A DNA stretch of 64,000 bases, from positions 41,692 through 105,691 of the forward strand of contig CANQAC010000002.1 of assembly GCA_947589345.1 (NCBI GenBank), read 5' to 3'. The position numbers and the translations under genes were made by a program. The notes under the pieces are model-generated. The model worked only from the letters and a program-made list of their open reading frames with translations. It made no database searches and was not told the DNA's origin. This DNA comes from an uncultured Akkermansia sp. (GTDB lineage Bacteria; Verrucomicrobiota; Verrucomicrobiia; Verrucomicrobiales; Akkermansiaceae). This document shows, piece by piece, positions 31,100 through 41,500 of the stretch; position 1 is the first letter of the stretch, and each line of letters begins with the position of its first letter.

Positions 31100-32119
31100 A
31101 TGGAGATTACGTTGACGAGTCCACTGGACATGCATCTGCATGTCAGGGATGGTGAGATGATGCGGCTTGTAGCACCATTGAGTGCGCAGTACTTTGCCGG
31201 GGCAGTCATCATGCCGAACTTGGTACCGCCCGTGGTGGATGAGCAGAGTTTACGAGCCTACGCGGCACGAGTAAAAAATGCTGCAGATGATGCTTCATTT
31301 TTGCCGTTGATGACTCTCTTTTTTCGTAACTACAGCGAATCGGATTTGAGGGTGGCAAAAACCATTCCCGGTTTTTTCGCCGTCAAACTCTACCCTGCCG
31401 GGGTGACCACAAATAGCGATATGGGTGTGCAAAGCTTGCGAACCGCAGAACCTACCCTGCGTTCCATGGAAGAACTAGATATTCCTTTGCTCGTACACGG
31501 TGAAAGTCACGGTTTCGTCATGGATCGCGAGGCAGAGTTCCTTCCTGCGTACCGTTACCTGGCAGAGCAGTTCCCCAAGCTGCGTATCTGTATGGAACAT
31601 ATCACAACGGCTGCTGCCGCACATGTGCTGGATGAGTATGAAAATTTGAGCGCTACCATCACTCTGCACCACTTGGAATTCACGTTGGATGACGTGCTGG
31701 GTACTGCTATGAAACCCCACCTTTTCTGCAAACCAATCGCTAAACGTGAAGAAGATCGAGAAGCCCTCCTGCAATTAGCTCTTAGCGCTCATCCTCGCGT
31801 GATGTTCGGTAGTGATTCGGCACCACATCCACAACATAGAAAAGAATGTTATGACTGCTCAGCGGGCGTATTCAGCGCACCTGTAGCACTGGCAGGTTTA
31901 GCTAAAATTTTTGCGAGGCACCGTGCTCTGGACAAATTACAAGCTTTTGTGTGCGACAATGCATGTCGCCTTTACGGACTCCATCCACCGACGAAAACGG
32001 TGTTGCTGCGCGATACACCGCTACACGTACCGATGCAATATTGCAGTTATGGACAAAGTGTTGTTCCTCTCTACGCCGGGGAACAAATCCCTTGGAGCGC
32101 CAGCATTGTACGGGAGTAA
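31100..32119 (+). CDS. pyrC: Dihydroorotase
   Basis: SPLDMHLHVRDGEMM, VKLYPAGVTTNSD, FGSDSAPHPQHRK. Confidence 0.95.
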   Translation: MEITLTSPLDMHLHVRDGEMMRLVAPLSAQYFAGAVIMPNLVPPVVDEQSLRAYAARVKNAADDASFLPLMTLFFRNYSESDLRVAKTIPGFFAVKLYPAGVTTNSDMGVQSLRTAEPTLRSMEELDIPLLVHGESHGFVMDREAEFLPAYRYLAEQFPKLRICMEHITTAAAAHVLDEYENLSATITLHHLEFTLDDVLGTAMKPHLFCKPIAKREEDREALLQLALSAHPRVMFGSDSAPHPQHRKECYDCSAGVFSAPVALAGLAKIFARHRALDKLQAFVCDNACRLYGLHPPTKTVLLRDTPLHVPMQYCSYGQSVVPLYAGEQIPWSASIVRE

Positions 32120-32415
32120 TGGAAAATATCCAGATACCGAGCGCTGATGAATTGCGCGATCTGCTGGTACAAATTGCAGAAATGTATATGCCGTTCGGCA
32201 TGTATGGTCCTGCCAAATTTCCTCCGAAAGGATGCCCTATTTCCGACCTGCCATCGGAATACTTGGATTGGTTTGCACAGCGCGGTTGGCCAAAAGGAAA
32301 ACTCGGTTATCTCATGCAGCAGACCTTCCTTATCAAAAACAGTGGACTCGACCATCTTTTCAATCCTTTTCGAAATGCCCGCGGGGGCTTCTGCAAATAC
32401 CCAAAAAAATCATGA
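32119..32415 (+). CDS. DUF3820-like small protein
   Basis: MPFGMYGPAKFPPKGCPISDLPSEYLDWFAQRGWPKGKLGYLMQ resembles the MPFGKYKG...LPxxYLxWFxxKGxPxGxLG pattern; TAATG overlap with pyrC. Confidence 0.8.
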   Translation: MENIQIPSADELRDLLVQIAEMYMPFGMYGPAKFPPKGCPISDLPSEYLDWFAQRGWPKGKLGYLMQQTFLIKNSGLDHLFNPFRNARGGFCKYPKKS

Positions 32416-33326
32416 TTCACGCTCTTCATTCCATTCTTCTGGCAACACGTCCCAAAACTCTACCAGCTGGCTTGGTGGCGGTGGTGGCAGGCTGCGTGGT
32501 TGTACATAAATTTTCTGTCACTTTCCCACAGCTGCATATCTCAGTGAATTATCAACTAGCCGTTTTCACTGCCATAAGCTGCATGTGTATCCAGATTGCT
32601 TGCAACCTCTTTAATGACGCTTTGGATGCCGGGCATCACGCCGACACTGCCCATCGCCAGGGGCCGCTACGCATTACAGCCGGCGGTCGTATGAGCGCGA
32701 GATCCGTCAAAACCTGGGCTGCCTTTTTTTTAATACTGGCGAGTACAGCGGCTATTCCGCTAGTTCAAGCACAAGGTATGAGTGTCATCCTTATCGGCAT
32801 TCCTTGTCTCATCTGTGCTTATACTTACACTGGCGGTCCCTACCCCATCGCATACCACGGGCTGGGTGAACTTTTTGTCTTTCTCTTTTTTGGGTTAGTG
32901 GCCGTTATAGGTACTGTCTTTGTACAAATCGGATGGCAATCGGGCTATGAAATCATCTATATCGCCGCCACAATGGTAGGTGCTATTTGCGGATTACTTT
33001 CCTGCGTCCTGATCGAGGTGAATAATATCCGAGATCGTGCAGAGGACGCCACGACGGGCAAGTGTACCTTAGCTGTGCGTTTGGGAGATAAACGTGCGCG
33101 GGGACTTGCTATGGCTTTTCTTGTAGCACCCTATGCTGTGTTGCATCAATTATCGCGCGTACTGCCTGGCGTTGGATGGAATTGGTTTTGGGTGGCGGCT
33201 CTATTAACGGGCGGCATCATTTTGCATCGCCTCATGCATACTCCGGCAGATAAACGAATGAATGTATTGCTCGGTCTGTCTTCTCTGCATCTTGCGCTCT
33301 ATATTTCAGCACTCATGCTTGGTTAA
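32412..33326 (+). CDS. menA: 1,4-dihydroxy-2-naphthoate polyprenyltransferase-like (UbiA family)
   Basis: ACNLFNDALDAGHHADTAHRQGPLRIT, LIEVNNIRDRAEDATTGKCTLAVRLG; ATGA overlap with the upstream gene. Confidence 0.88.
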   Translation: MIHALHSILLATRPKTLPAGLVAVVAGCVVVHKFSVTFPQLHISVNYQLAVFTAISCMCIQIACNLFNDALDAGHHADTAHRQGPLRITAGGRMSARSVKTWAAFFLILASTAAIPLVQAQGMSVILIGIPCLICAYTYTGGPYPIAYHGLGELFVFLFFGLVAVIGTVFVQIGWQSGYEIIYIAATMVGAICGLLSCVLIEVNNIRDRAEDATTGKCTLAVRLGDKRARGLAMAFLVAPYAVLHQLSRVLPGVGWNWFWVAALLTGGIILHRLMHTPADKRMNVLLGLSSLHLALYISALMLG

Positions 33327-33421
33327 TGGAATTCCTCGGATGTTGGCATGCCTTGGTATGGCCGCACGATTTCGTTAGTATAGGATTTGTGGATAGACTC
33401 CCACTCCTTCATTGGAAAAGG

Positions 33422-34366
33422 CTATAATCGTTTCCAATCTTGAGCCTCAAGGAGACCATTAAATCCCAGGCCGGTGCCGGCAGGGACGTGAAATTCCGGC
33501 GTAATGTCCAGACCTAATTGCTCAGAAAAAACATTAGGTTGATACACATGCTGGGTTACCAGCCCACAGACCGGTACTTGCTCAACCGGTTTATCTGAGT
33601 AAAACACGGCGGCGCTGTACGCTGCCCAACATTGACCTAGCGGGTGATCCAAGTTTGTGGTAAATACGGGTTGACCAGAGTTACTGTGGTGACGAACAGG
33701 CTTCACAATGCGCATCATCGGGTGACTTGTGCGCTGCGGTATATTTTTCTCGTTACGCAGCGGAGTATCGTAGCCAAGGGGAATGCCCGCATCCTGCAGT
33801 GTTTGCCACTCGTGTACATTGTAATAGCATGGATCCTCAATAAAATCGATGCGCTCCTTGAGTGCCTCAGGCAGCATATCCCAAAATTTCAACGTTTCTT
33901 CCATAGTCAGCGTGCAATCAAAATCCACACGCCATTTCCATTCCGGAACCATAGCGGCTAAATTAGTGAGACGTTCCACTGTGGAGGCGAGCTTCGGTAT
34001 CACCTTGATTTTACCCATTCGAAATCCTTTTTGATGCAAACTGTACACTTGTGAAGGTGTTACGCTTACTGTCAACGTGGCATGGCTGCGCGGCACTTTC
34101 AATCCGGCAAACAGGTTCACTCCCTTGGAACGAGCTGCCCCATCGAGTTCCATACATTTCATGGCTCGTTCACCCAGCAGCAATGGAGTTCCATCTCTGA
34201 GCGCATCCAACTCATACTCAAGCGGCGAATCTCCCAATTCCGGCCAACATTGTAAACATGCATATCCTCCATTATCTCCCTTCAGCAATACCCCCTCCCT
34301 TGGTTGCGCTGCTGCACGAGCACTCAATGCTCCCACCGGGTAAAGCTTATAACGCGAATAGTACAT
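33422..34366 (-). CDS. menC: o-succinylbenzoate synthase-like enolase superfamily protein
   Basis: KIKVIPK (catalytic Lys region), WRVDFDCTLTMEETLKFW, IDFIEDPCYY, GYDTPLRNEK. Confidence 0.78.
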   Translation of the reverse strand: MYYSRYKLYPVGALSARAAAQPREGVLLKGDNGGYACLQCWPELGDSPLEYELDALRDGTPLLLGERAMKCMELDGAARSKGVNLFAGLKVPRSHATLTVSVTPSQVYSLHQKGFRMGKIKVIPKLASTVERLTNLAAMVPEWKWRVDFDCTLTMEETLKFWDMLPEALKERIDFIEDPCYYNVHEWQTLQDAGIPLGYDTPLRNEKNIPQRTSHPMMRIVKPVRHHSNSGQPVFTTNLDHPLGQCWAAYSAAVFYSDKPVEQVPVCGLVTQHVYQPNVFSEQLGLDITPEFHVPAGTGLGFNGLLEAQDWKRL

Positions 34367-34579
34367 GACCTCATTCTACCATTTTTCTCCTATTTAGCAA
34401 GGTTGCTGTCATATTTCAAAGACAAGGCCTTTGAGCAAGTCTTGAAAAGGAAAACTTTCTTGATGACTGATCTCGCCTGTTTTCATCGGCGATTTTTACG
34501 CTTAATTTTACTATGCCAAAACAATCATCTCATGAAATGAAGCAGTGAAAAATAATCCATCAAATTTTTTGAACACTTT

Positions 34580-35266
34580 TTGATAACTAAAAGAGAAGCA
34601 GACTTGACAACTGAGCATCAGATTTGGTACGCTGGCCGGGTGAAATGGTTGCTACGATTCGCGGCGCTATCAGCGTTGTTTGTGCTGAATTCATGTGCAT
34701 ACATGCAAACGCATAAAAACGTGGAAGAGCTTGGATCATACTATGAAGGGTATGTATTAAACTGTCAAGATCTCCGTGTCTATCATAACCCGACAATAAA
34801 AAAGTGGTACATTAATGCTCATCCTGCCCATCTGAAGTTGCATTATCCAAGCATACACGATTCTGTTTTCCGACGGTCAGATAACCTATCATCTTTCCGG
34901 GAAATTCAGGTCATGCCAGACTTTGTTTATTTCCCCATTAGTGAATCGACTGCTCAAGTTTTACTCAGAAAAGATGGTTATATCCAGATAGAAGTACTTG
35001 CCGATGAAATTCAAAAATCCTTTGGAAGTGTCGTGGAAAAAAACAGTACTCTAAAGTCACATTCTATTCTCGCTCAGATAGATGGCAACAAGTCTTTCCA
35101 AATTTCCTCCGGTATTCGCGTTCCGTCTCAAAAAAATCTCATCAATCAGGTCTTAAGCAAGGTTGACTTGATTCTTGTGGATGTACCGGGTACCCTCGCT
35201 TACAATGTTGCTATTCCTTTCGTTGCGCCTTTTGTTTTCTTCAACAGCTTTCTGAGAGAAAATTAA
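34580..35266 (+). CDS. Hypothetical lipoprotein
   Basis: Signal peptide with lipobox-like LNSC (LLRFAALSALFVLNSCAYM); probable GTG start near 34640. Confidence 0.65.
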   Translation: MITKREADLTTEHQIWYAGRVKWLLRFAALSALFVLNSCAYMQTHKNVEELGSYYEGYVLNCQDLRVYHNPTIKKWYINAHPAHLKLHYPSIHDSVFRRSDNLSSFREIQVMPDFVYFPISESTAQVLLRKDGYIQIEVLADEIQKSFGSVVEKNSTLKSHSILAQIDGNKSFQISSGIRVPSQKNLINQVLSKVDLILVDVPGTLAYNVAIPFVAPFVFFNSFLREN

Positions 35267-35300
35267 ATCTTCATGTCAGTGTTTTGGTTTTCACAATGTG

Positions 35301-35390
35301 TGTGAATAAGTCTGTGAATAAGACGTTGACAAGTGTGAATAAATCGATTTCTTCACGGAAGTTTTTTTGTTATTCTCCTTGTTATCCACA
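35301..35390. other. Candidate replication origin core: DnaA-box cluster
   Basis: TGTGAATAA (reverse complement of TTATTCACA) at 35301-35309, 35313-35321 and 35334-35342, and TTATCCACA at 35382-35390, in an AT-rich intergenic region. Confidence 0.75.
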
Positions 35391-35458
35391 AGACCTATCT
35401 TTTCTAATAATCACATATTACAACGCTCACGAAAGTTACTCACTTTTTCACCACGTAG

Positions 35459-36547
35459 ATGAAGAAGAATGAAAAGATATTTAAAATGATAAACATCGAA
35501 AACCAAAAAGAGGACGTTCAACGTATGAAAGCAGCTTTGCTTTTAGCTGCCAAAGGTGTTGGAACCACGAGTCCTAATCCTCCTGTTGGTGCTGTTTTAT
35601 ATCAAGGTGATCAATTGATTGGTATGGGATACCACGAAAAGGCGGGGGAATCTCATGCTGAGAGGCGCGCCATTCAAAATGCTATAGAACAAGGGTTTGC
35701 AAATAAACTTAAGGATTCTGTTTTATATGTGACTCTCGAACCATGCTCAAGTTATGGAAAAACTCCGCCATGTACTTCTGCCATTTTGGAGGCGGGAATA
35801 GGTCGTGTTGTTTATGGAATGAATGACCCTGATAAACGCCACAGGGGGCGCGCACGCGCCGTTTTAGAGGCCGGAGGAGTAAAAGTACAGTGCGGAGTCT
35901 ATGAGGAAGCTTGCAAGGCTTTTTTAAGACCTTGGGAGTATAGCATAAGAACCGGCTTGCCTTGGGTAACTGCGAAAGTAGCGTGTACATTGGACAGCCG
36001 CATGTCGCGTGGTAAAGAACGATGGATTAGTTGTCCTGAGTCGTTAAAATATGCACATGAACTTCGACTTCAAAGTGATGCAATTTTAACAGGAGGCGTT
36101 ACTGTAAGAACAGACAATCCAGCATTTACCATTCGTGAGCCGCTCAGTAAAATGCCGATTTGTAAGCAGCAGCCTTGGCGTGTGATACTCACCCGAAACC
36201 GCGCTTTACTCCCGAATGATGCGCAAATTTTCACAGATGCGTTTGCAGATCGGACTATAATTTATGAAAAAGTCGAATGTTTGAAAGACGTCCTACGAGA
36301 GTTGAACGAACGTTATGGAGTGATCAGACTCCTTCTGGAATGCGGAGGCAATTTATTGCGCCAATTTTTGGAACAAGGTCTTGTGCAAGAATGGGTTCAA
36401 GATATTGCTCCGATTATAGGCGGTGGCACTAATTTGATGATTCCCGGTAACTTTTTGCCGCGTGAAATCCGCCTGCGTGAAGTCACCGTGCAGCAAGCAG
36501 ATGTCGATTACATTTTGCGTGGTATTTTAGAAGCCTCGGAGGATTGA
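35459..36547 (+). CDS. ribD: Bifunctional diaminohydroxyphosphoribosylaminopyrimidine deaminase/reductase
   Basis: TSPNPPVGAVL, GESHAERRAI, YVTLEPCSSYGKTPPCT, MSRGKERWISCPESLKYAHELR. Confidence 0.94.
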   Translation: MKKNEKIFKMINIENQKEDVQRMKAALLLAAKGVGTTSPNPPVGAVLYQGDQLIGMGYHEKAGESHAERRAIQNAIEQGFANKLKDSVLYVTLEPCSSYGKTPPCTSAILEAGIGRVVYGMNDPDKRHRGRARAVLEAGGVKVQCGVYEEACKAFLRPWEYSIRTGLPWVTAKVACTLDSRMSRGKERWISCPESLKYAHELRLQSDAILTGGVTVRTDNPAFTIREPLSKMPICKQQPWRVILTRNRALLPNDAQIFTDAFADRTIIYEKVECLKDVLRELNERYGVIRLLLECGGNLLRQFLEQGLVQEWVQDIAPIIGGGTNLMIPGNFLPREIRLREVTVQQADVDYILRGILEASED

Positions 36548-38520
36548 TAAGTGTACGTTTGCCTTGTTCCTGGTTGTGGACTATAGCGATGCTGTACCGC
36601 TGGTTGGGCTAAATCAGGTTTAAGGTCTGTTTTCAAATAGAATGATTTCAGTGGTTTATAACCCAACCTCTCCATCAATTGATTCCAATTCTTTGGGAGT
36701 GTTATTTTGATAGTTGTAAAAGCTCCGCCTGGCAAACACATTATTTTATTACGATTTTTATCACCGGTAACCAAAAAAGCTGACTTACCAAATTGCATTG
36801 CAGGTACTGTTTGAAGGGCTTTTTTCTCACACCATGATAACCACATAGGCGTAGACGTATTTTCAGCTTGCTCCGTACGAGCGATTTTTGAAGTATGCAT
36901 ACTCAACGGATATGTACTTGGATTGAAAGAACTTCCAGGATTGGCGTAGTAATTTGCGGCGGCGCGTTGTTGCACGGGTATACGTGCTGCATCTACTAAC
37001 GCTGCTTCCAGAGCCCTTTTTGTCTTGTACTTTTGTGATAAATCGCGAGCAACATATTCAGTGATCAGAAACGTCCGATAAACACAAGGTGTACCGCTTC
37101 CAATGGCAAATTGCTGTTTTTCTGTGGCATCCCACGCCATGAGTTGCATAATGGTGTCTGCATCCGACGAAGCCGGTGCGAGATTATTCCCCCAATTTAA
37201 AGCGGAAGCCGCTGTCAGGGTATTCTCGTTCACCTCGTAGCCTTGCTGCATATGGAAAGGAAGCCAACCAAGTTGAAGTGCAACCGTTTCATCTTCTGCC
37301 AAACACCAAGGCATCAAGTATCCAAATGTCCCCATGCGGTTTTGTTGAATATAATACCCGCCAAAATTAAGCATCGCCAAGTTGAAAAAACGGCCAATGG
37401 CCATATGACGTTGCGCTGAAATTTCCCCTTGATCACAGTGGAACTCCAGCTGCCGCGCTATCGGTCCATTGATCCAGCAGTATGGCGTCCATCCATGAGT
37501 ACTAGAAAGTGTGCGCCTGAAAGCACCATGGGTCATTGCTTTGGTGATCGCTACGAGTATCGGCATGAACTCTGGTTGGCAACCGGCCATCACTCCGTTA
37601 ACTGCCACGTGCTGCAGAGTTACAGCACGCCGCGACGGAGGTACAATCGCCACCACAGTCTCGGGTGCTTCATCGCAAAACTTCATAAACTCAGATACAG
37701 CCTCTCTTGTTGGCGGAATAACAGGCAAACCATCTGTCCACCCTTGTTGGGCAAAATAAGCATTAACCTGTTGCAGTGAACCACTAAAGACTACGTTATC
37801 ACGCTTTGCATGATTTGTATGCGTTGACATTTCACTTTGAGAGACAGGCTCTGTAAGGGCTTTTACAATTTGTGGCCACAATACTTTGCGCGTATTCTCT
37901 TTCAGTTCTTCGGGTGTATGTGCTGAAAAAGCTCCAGGGTATTCCGCTACTCGTGCGACCGCTACGCCCGCTGCACGGGCGACAGACTTCGCCTGCTCCG
38001 TAAAACCCGGAGCCGCTATCATTACAGCCGGTAACCCACAATATTCTGCGGCGATGCAGGATCCCATTTCTTTCGGTGTACAAAGTCCGCATCCTCCGTT
38101 GCCAGATATCACCGCATCCACGTGCATGGATTTTAACTTAGCTATAAATTCATCTTTTTGCGGTCGAACTATCCCTGGTCCTGGCCATGGCCCAGCGGCC
38201 CCAATTTCGCCAAGCATGATTACCTTTGCAGTTGGGTAGTGCTTCAAGATGAGTCGCTTGATTTCCGGGTGTGTGACATACGCCATAAAGCTTCCACCAA
38301 CAATCGCAATGGTTTTTCCATCCAGGGTATTGAGACGATTCCCCTGTTGTATCATTTTTACGGTGCTTTCTCCTACCGGGCATAGCACGGAATAGGCATC
38401 ACCTGTTTGAGTGTTCAAGCCACAGGTGGAACCGTCGCAGGTGACTTCTTTTGCAGGCGTCATCGTACAGACGATGGACATGGCTAACGCTATTGTTGAG
38501 AAAGCGGCGGTCAATTTCAT
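36508..38520 (-). CDS. Exported UGSC-like (Cys form) two-domain protein
   Basis: Signal-like N-terminus; NGGCGLCTPKEMGSC reminiscent of the UGSC-family redox motif, fused to a second domain GWTDGLPVIPPT...; overlaps the ribD 3' end tail-to-tail. Confidence 0.55.
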   Translation of the reverse strand: MKLTAAFSTIALAMSIVCTMTPAKEVTCDGSTCGLNTQTGDAYSVLCPVGESTVKMIQQGNRLNTLDGKTIAIVGGSFMAYVTHPEIKRLILKHYPTAKVIMLGEIGAAGPWPGPGIVRPQKDEFIAKLKSMHVDAVISGNGGCGLCTPKEMGSCIAAEYCGLPAVMIAAPGFTEQAKSVARAAGVAVARVAEYPGAFSAHTPEELKENTRKVLWPQIVKALTEPVSQSEMSTHTNHAKRDNVVFSGSLQQVNAYFAQQGWTDGLPVIPPTREAVSEFMKFCDEAPETVVAIVPPSRRAVTLQHVAVNGVMAGCQPEFMPILVAITKAMTHGAFRRTLSSTHGWTPYCWINGPIARQLEFHCDQGEISAQRHMAIGRFFNLAMLNFGGYYIQQNRMGTFGYLMPWCLAEDETVALQLGWLPFHMQQGYEVNENTLTAASALNWGNNLAPASSDADTIMQLMAWDATEKQQFAIGSGTPCVYRTFLITEYVARDLSQKYKTKRALEAALVDAARIPVQQRAAANYYANPGSSFNPSTYPLSMHTSKIARTEQAENTSTPMWLSWCEKKALQTVPAMQFGKSAFLVTGDKNRNKIMCLPGGAFTTIKITLPKNWNQLMERLGYKPLKSFYLKTDLKPDLAQPAVQHRYSPQPGTRQTYTYQSSEASKIPRKM

Positions 38521-38578
38521 TGCAAGTTTATAGTACGAATTTTAGACACTCTTTCTACAAGTGATTCGTATTTTCGCA

Positions 38579-41500
38579 TTATAACTTGGCAAGCATATTA
38601 TACACTTCATCGAGCTGCTCCGCTGGTCCCCTTGTTTTCAAGCGAGGGAAGCGCTTGTTTTCCAAAATGTATTCGTTGTTCCGTGTGAGCAAAAGTTTTT
38701 GTTCGCTGATTTCCACCATACTGATGTTAAGTCGAGTTGCGAGAATACGTATACGTTGAATCTTAAGCAGGTTCAATACTTCTTGAGGGAGTGGGCCATA
38801 GCGGTCTCTCCATTCACGGCTTAGCTGGTCAGTTTCCTCTATGCTATTGGTTTGAGCCAGACCAGTATAGCATTCCATGCGTGCCCGAGTCGAGTTTACA
38901 TAGGAGGAGGGAATGAACGCACGCAGCACTGTTGGATCAGCCATGGCTGCCGAGGCCTCGCTCATGCACAAAAAATTGGCTTTTACACATGCGTCTGCTC
39001 GTCGTACAGGTGCTTTGCCTCGAAGTCGGTCGATACTTTGCCTCAACATCTGGCAATATAAATCAAACCCGATGGCCGCTATATGTCCGCTTTGCTGAGT
39101 TCCGAGTAAATTGCCGGCTCCTCGTATTTCTAAATCACGCATGGCTATTTTGAACCCACTTCCTAAAGCGGTATATTGGCGAATAGCTGATACGCGCCGC
39201 CGCGCATCACCCGTTGCTAATTCTTTTTCTGGCAACAAAAGGTACGCGTATGCTCGCTCATGACTCCGCCCTACACGCCCCCGCAGTTGGTACAAATCGG
39301 CCAGCCCAAAACGGTCGGCACGATCAATAATAATAGTGTTAGCATTGGGTATATCAATACCACTTTCGATGATGGTCGTAGAGAGAAGTATATCGGCTTT
39401 ACCTTCTACAAAGGTACGCATAATCTGCTCCAAATCTGCTTTATCCATTTGACCATGGCCAGTGACGATGCGAGCTTGGGGAGCCAAACGATGCAGGATG
39501 CTCTCCATATGTGTGATGGTGCGTACTCGGTTATGCAGAAAAAAAATCTGACCTTTGCGTTCCAACTCACGCTCTATGGCTCGCTTAATGAGTTCTTCAC
39601 TATATGGGCAGACAGATGTCTGCACGGGTAAACGGTTCGGTGGCGGTGTATCAATGGTGCTCATATCACGTGCCCCCATAAGCGCCACGTACAGGGTACG
39701 TGGAATAGGTGTAGCGGAGAGTGTGAGCATGTCTACCATGTGGAACATGCGCTTGAACTGTTCCTTGTGGCGTACACCAAAACGTTGCTCCTCGTCAATA
39801 ATCGCCAATCCAAGGTTGTGAAACGTCACATCATTGGAAAGTAGACGATGTGTGCCGATGACAATATCCACGCTCCCATTTTTCAGGTCCGAAAGTACCT
39901 CCGCAATGCGCTTACCGGGTGTGAAGCGGCTGAGCAACTCAATACGAATCGGATATTCGCTCATACGCTCCTTAAAAGTGCGGTAATGTTGATCCGCTAG
40001 TACGGTAGTGGGAGCCAACATAACAGCCTGCCGACCACCTGTCACACACTTAAATGCCGCGCGCAATGCTACTTCTGTCTTACCAAAACCCACATCGCCG
40101 CATATTAACCGATCCATCGGTCGCGTGGATTCCATATCCATTTTGGTCTGTTGAATGGCACGCAGCTGATCAGGTGTTTCGCGAAAGGGGAAGGATGCTT
40201 CAAATTGCCACATCCATGATGAATCTCCCGGGTGCGCATATCCGGGATTGCTCTCGCGCTCAGCTTGTACTTCGAGTAATTGCGCTGCATAATCCTGAAT
40301 GGCTCGTTCAGCTGCCTTGCGTGCCCGTTGCCAGCGCGCATCACCCATGTGGTTAAGCGGTGGTGTTTTTGTACCTAGCCCTACGTATTTGGAGACGAGG
40401 TGGGCTTGACTAAGCGGCAAACGCAACAGCACATCCCCGGCGTATTGAATATGCAGTTCTTCTTCCCCCGTATCTTCAGAGCGTACAATGCCGATAAAAC
40501 GTCCCAGTCCGTGAGATGCGTGAATGACGAGGTCACCAGGTTGAATTTCCTGAAGAGGGCTTTGAGATTGAGCTGCACGCAGGCGTGTTTCACGAGTAGC
40601 GATGGTTCTTCGTCGTGCTGCCGAATGACGCCCAAAAATTTCCGCCGCAGAAAGAACAGCCAACTGAGCGCTTGGTACTGTAAATCCGCAGGGCAATTCG
40701 CCTATGCGTGGCTGTACGGTATTCCAAGTTGTGTCGTCTCCGCATATTTCTTCAAAGCGCTTTTTCTCGCTTTCGTGGTAAAAATACATCACAACACGCC
40801 AATGATTATCCTTCCATTTTGTGAGAATATCCTGTACGTAGGCTCGTCGAGCTTCCTGCATCACAAAGTCCCCACTTTCAAAATTCCCCAGTGGAGCAGG
40901 ATCAAAATTCAGGTCATCGCGTTGCAGCGCTTTGTAGAGTGGATGATCCGGGGTGATGCCGTTTGGTACACCTTCGAGGATAAGGACATCTCCCATCACT
41001 CCGCTTCCAGGTAAGGATATGGTAATATCTTGTGGCCGCATCCATGCGCGCAACGTGCGGGTCATTGTTGGTTCTTCCACGAGGAGATCTGCTTCTGATA
41101 TTTTATTGAAGGATAGTTGAGAGTCCACATTAAAGGTTCGGATGCTCTCGATTGTGTCATCGAAAAACTCAATACGCAGAGGTGTAGCGGTCTGCAGTGG
41201 AAAAACATCTAAAATACCGCCCCGAAGACTCCATTGATTACGAGCCGCCACTTGATCTACACGTTCAAATCCATGTTCATTCAAATATTCAATGAGTAGT
41301 TCCGGAGGATAGGTATTACTGCCGATTTGAAGATGGAGGGCTACGGGAGTTTCCATATCTGGCACGGGATCATTCAAGCCGGCAACGGTCGTTACCACAA
41401 TTTGCGTTTTTTCGTGTGCCATGGTGAGACGATAGAAAGCATCCAACCGCTCCGCCGTCACATCCGGGTCGCTGATAGATTGTCCCATCTTCCACTCCTG

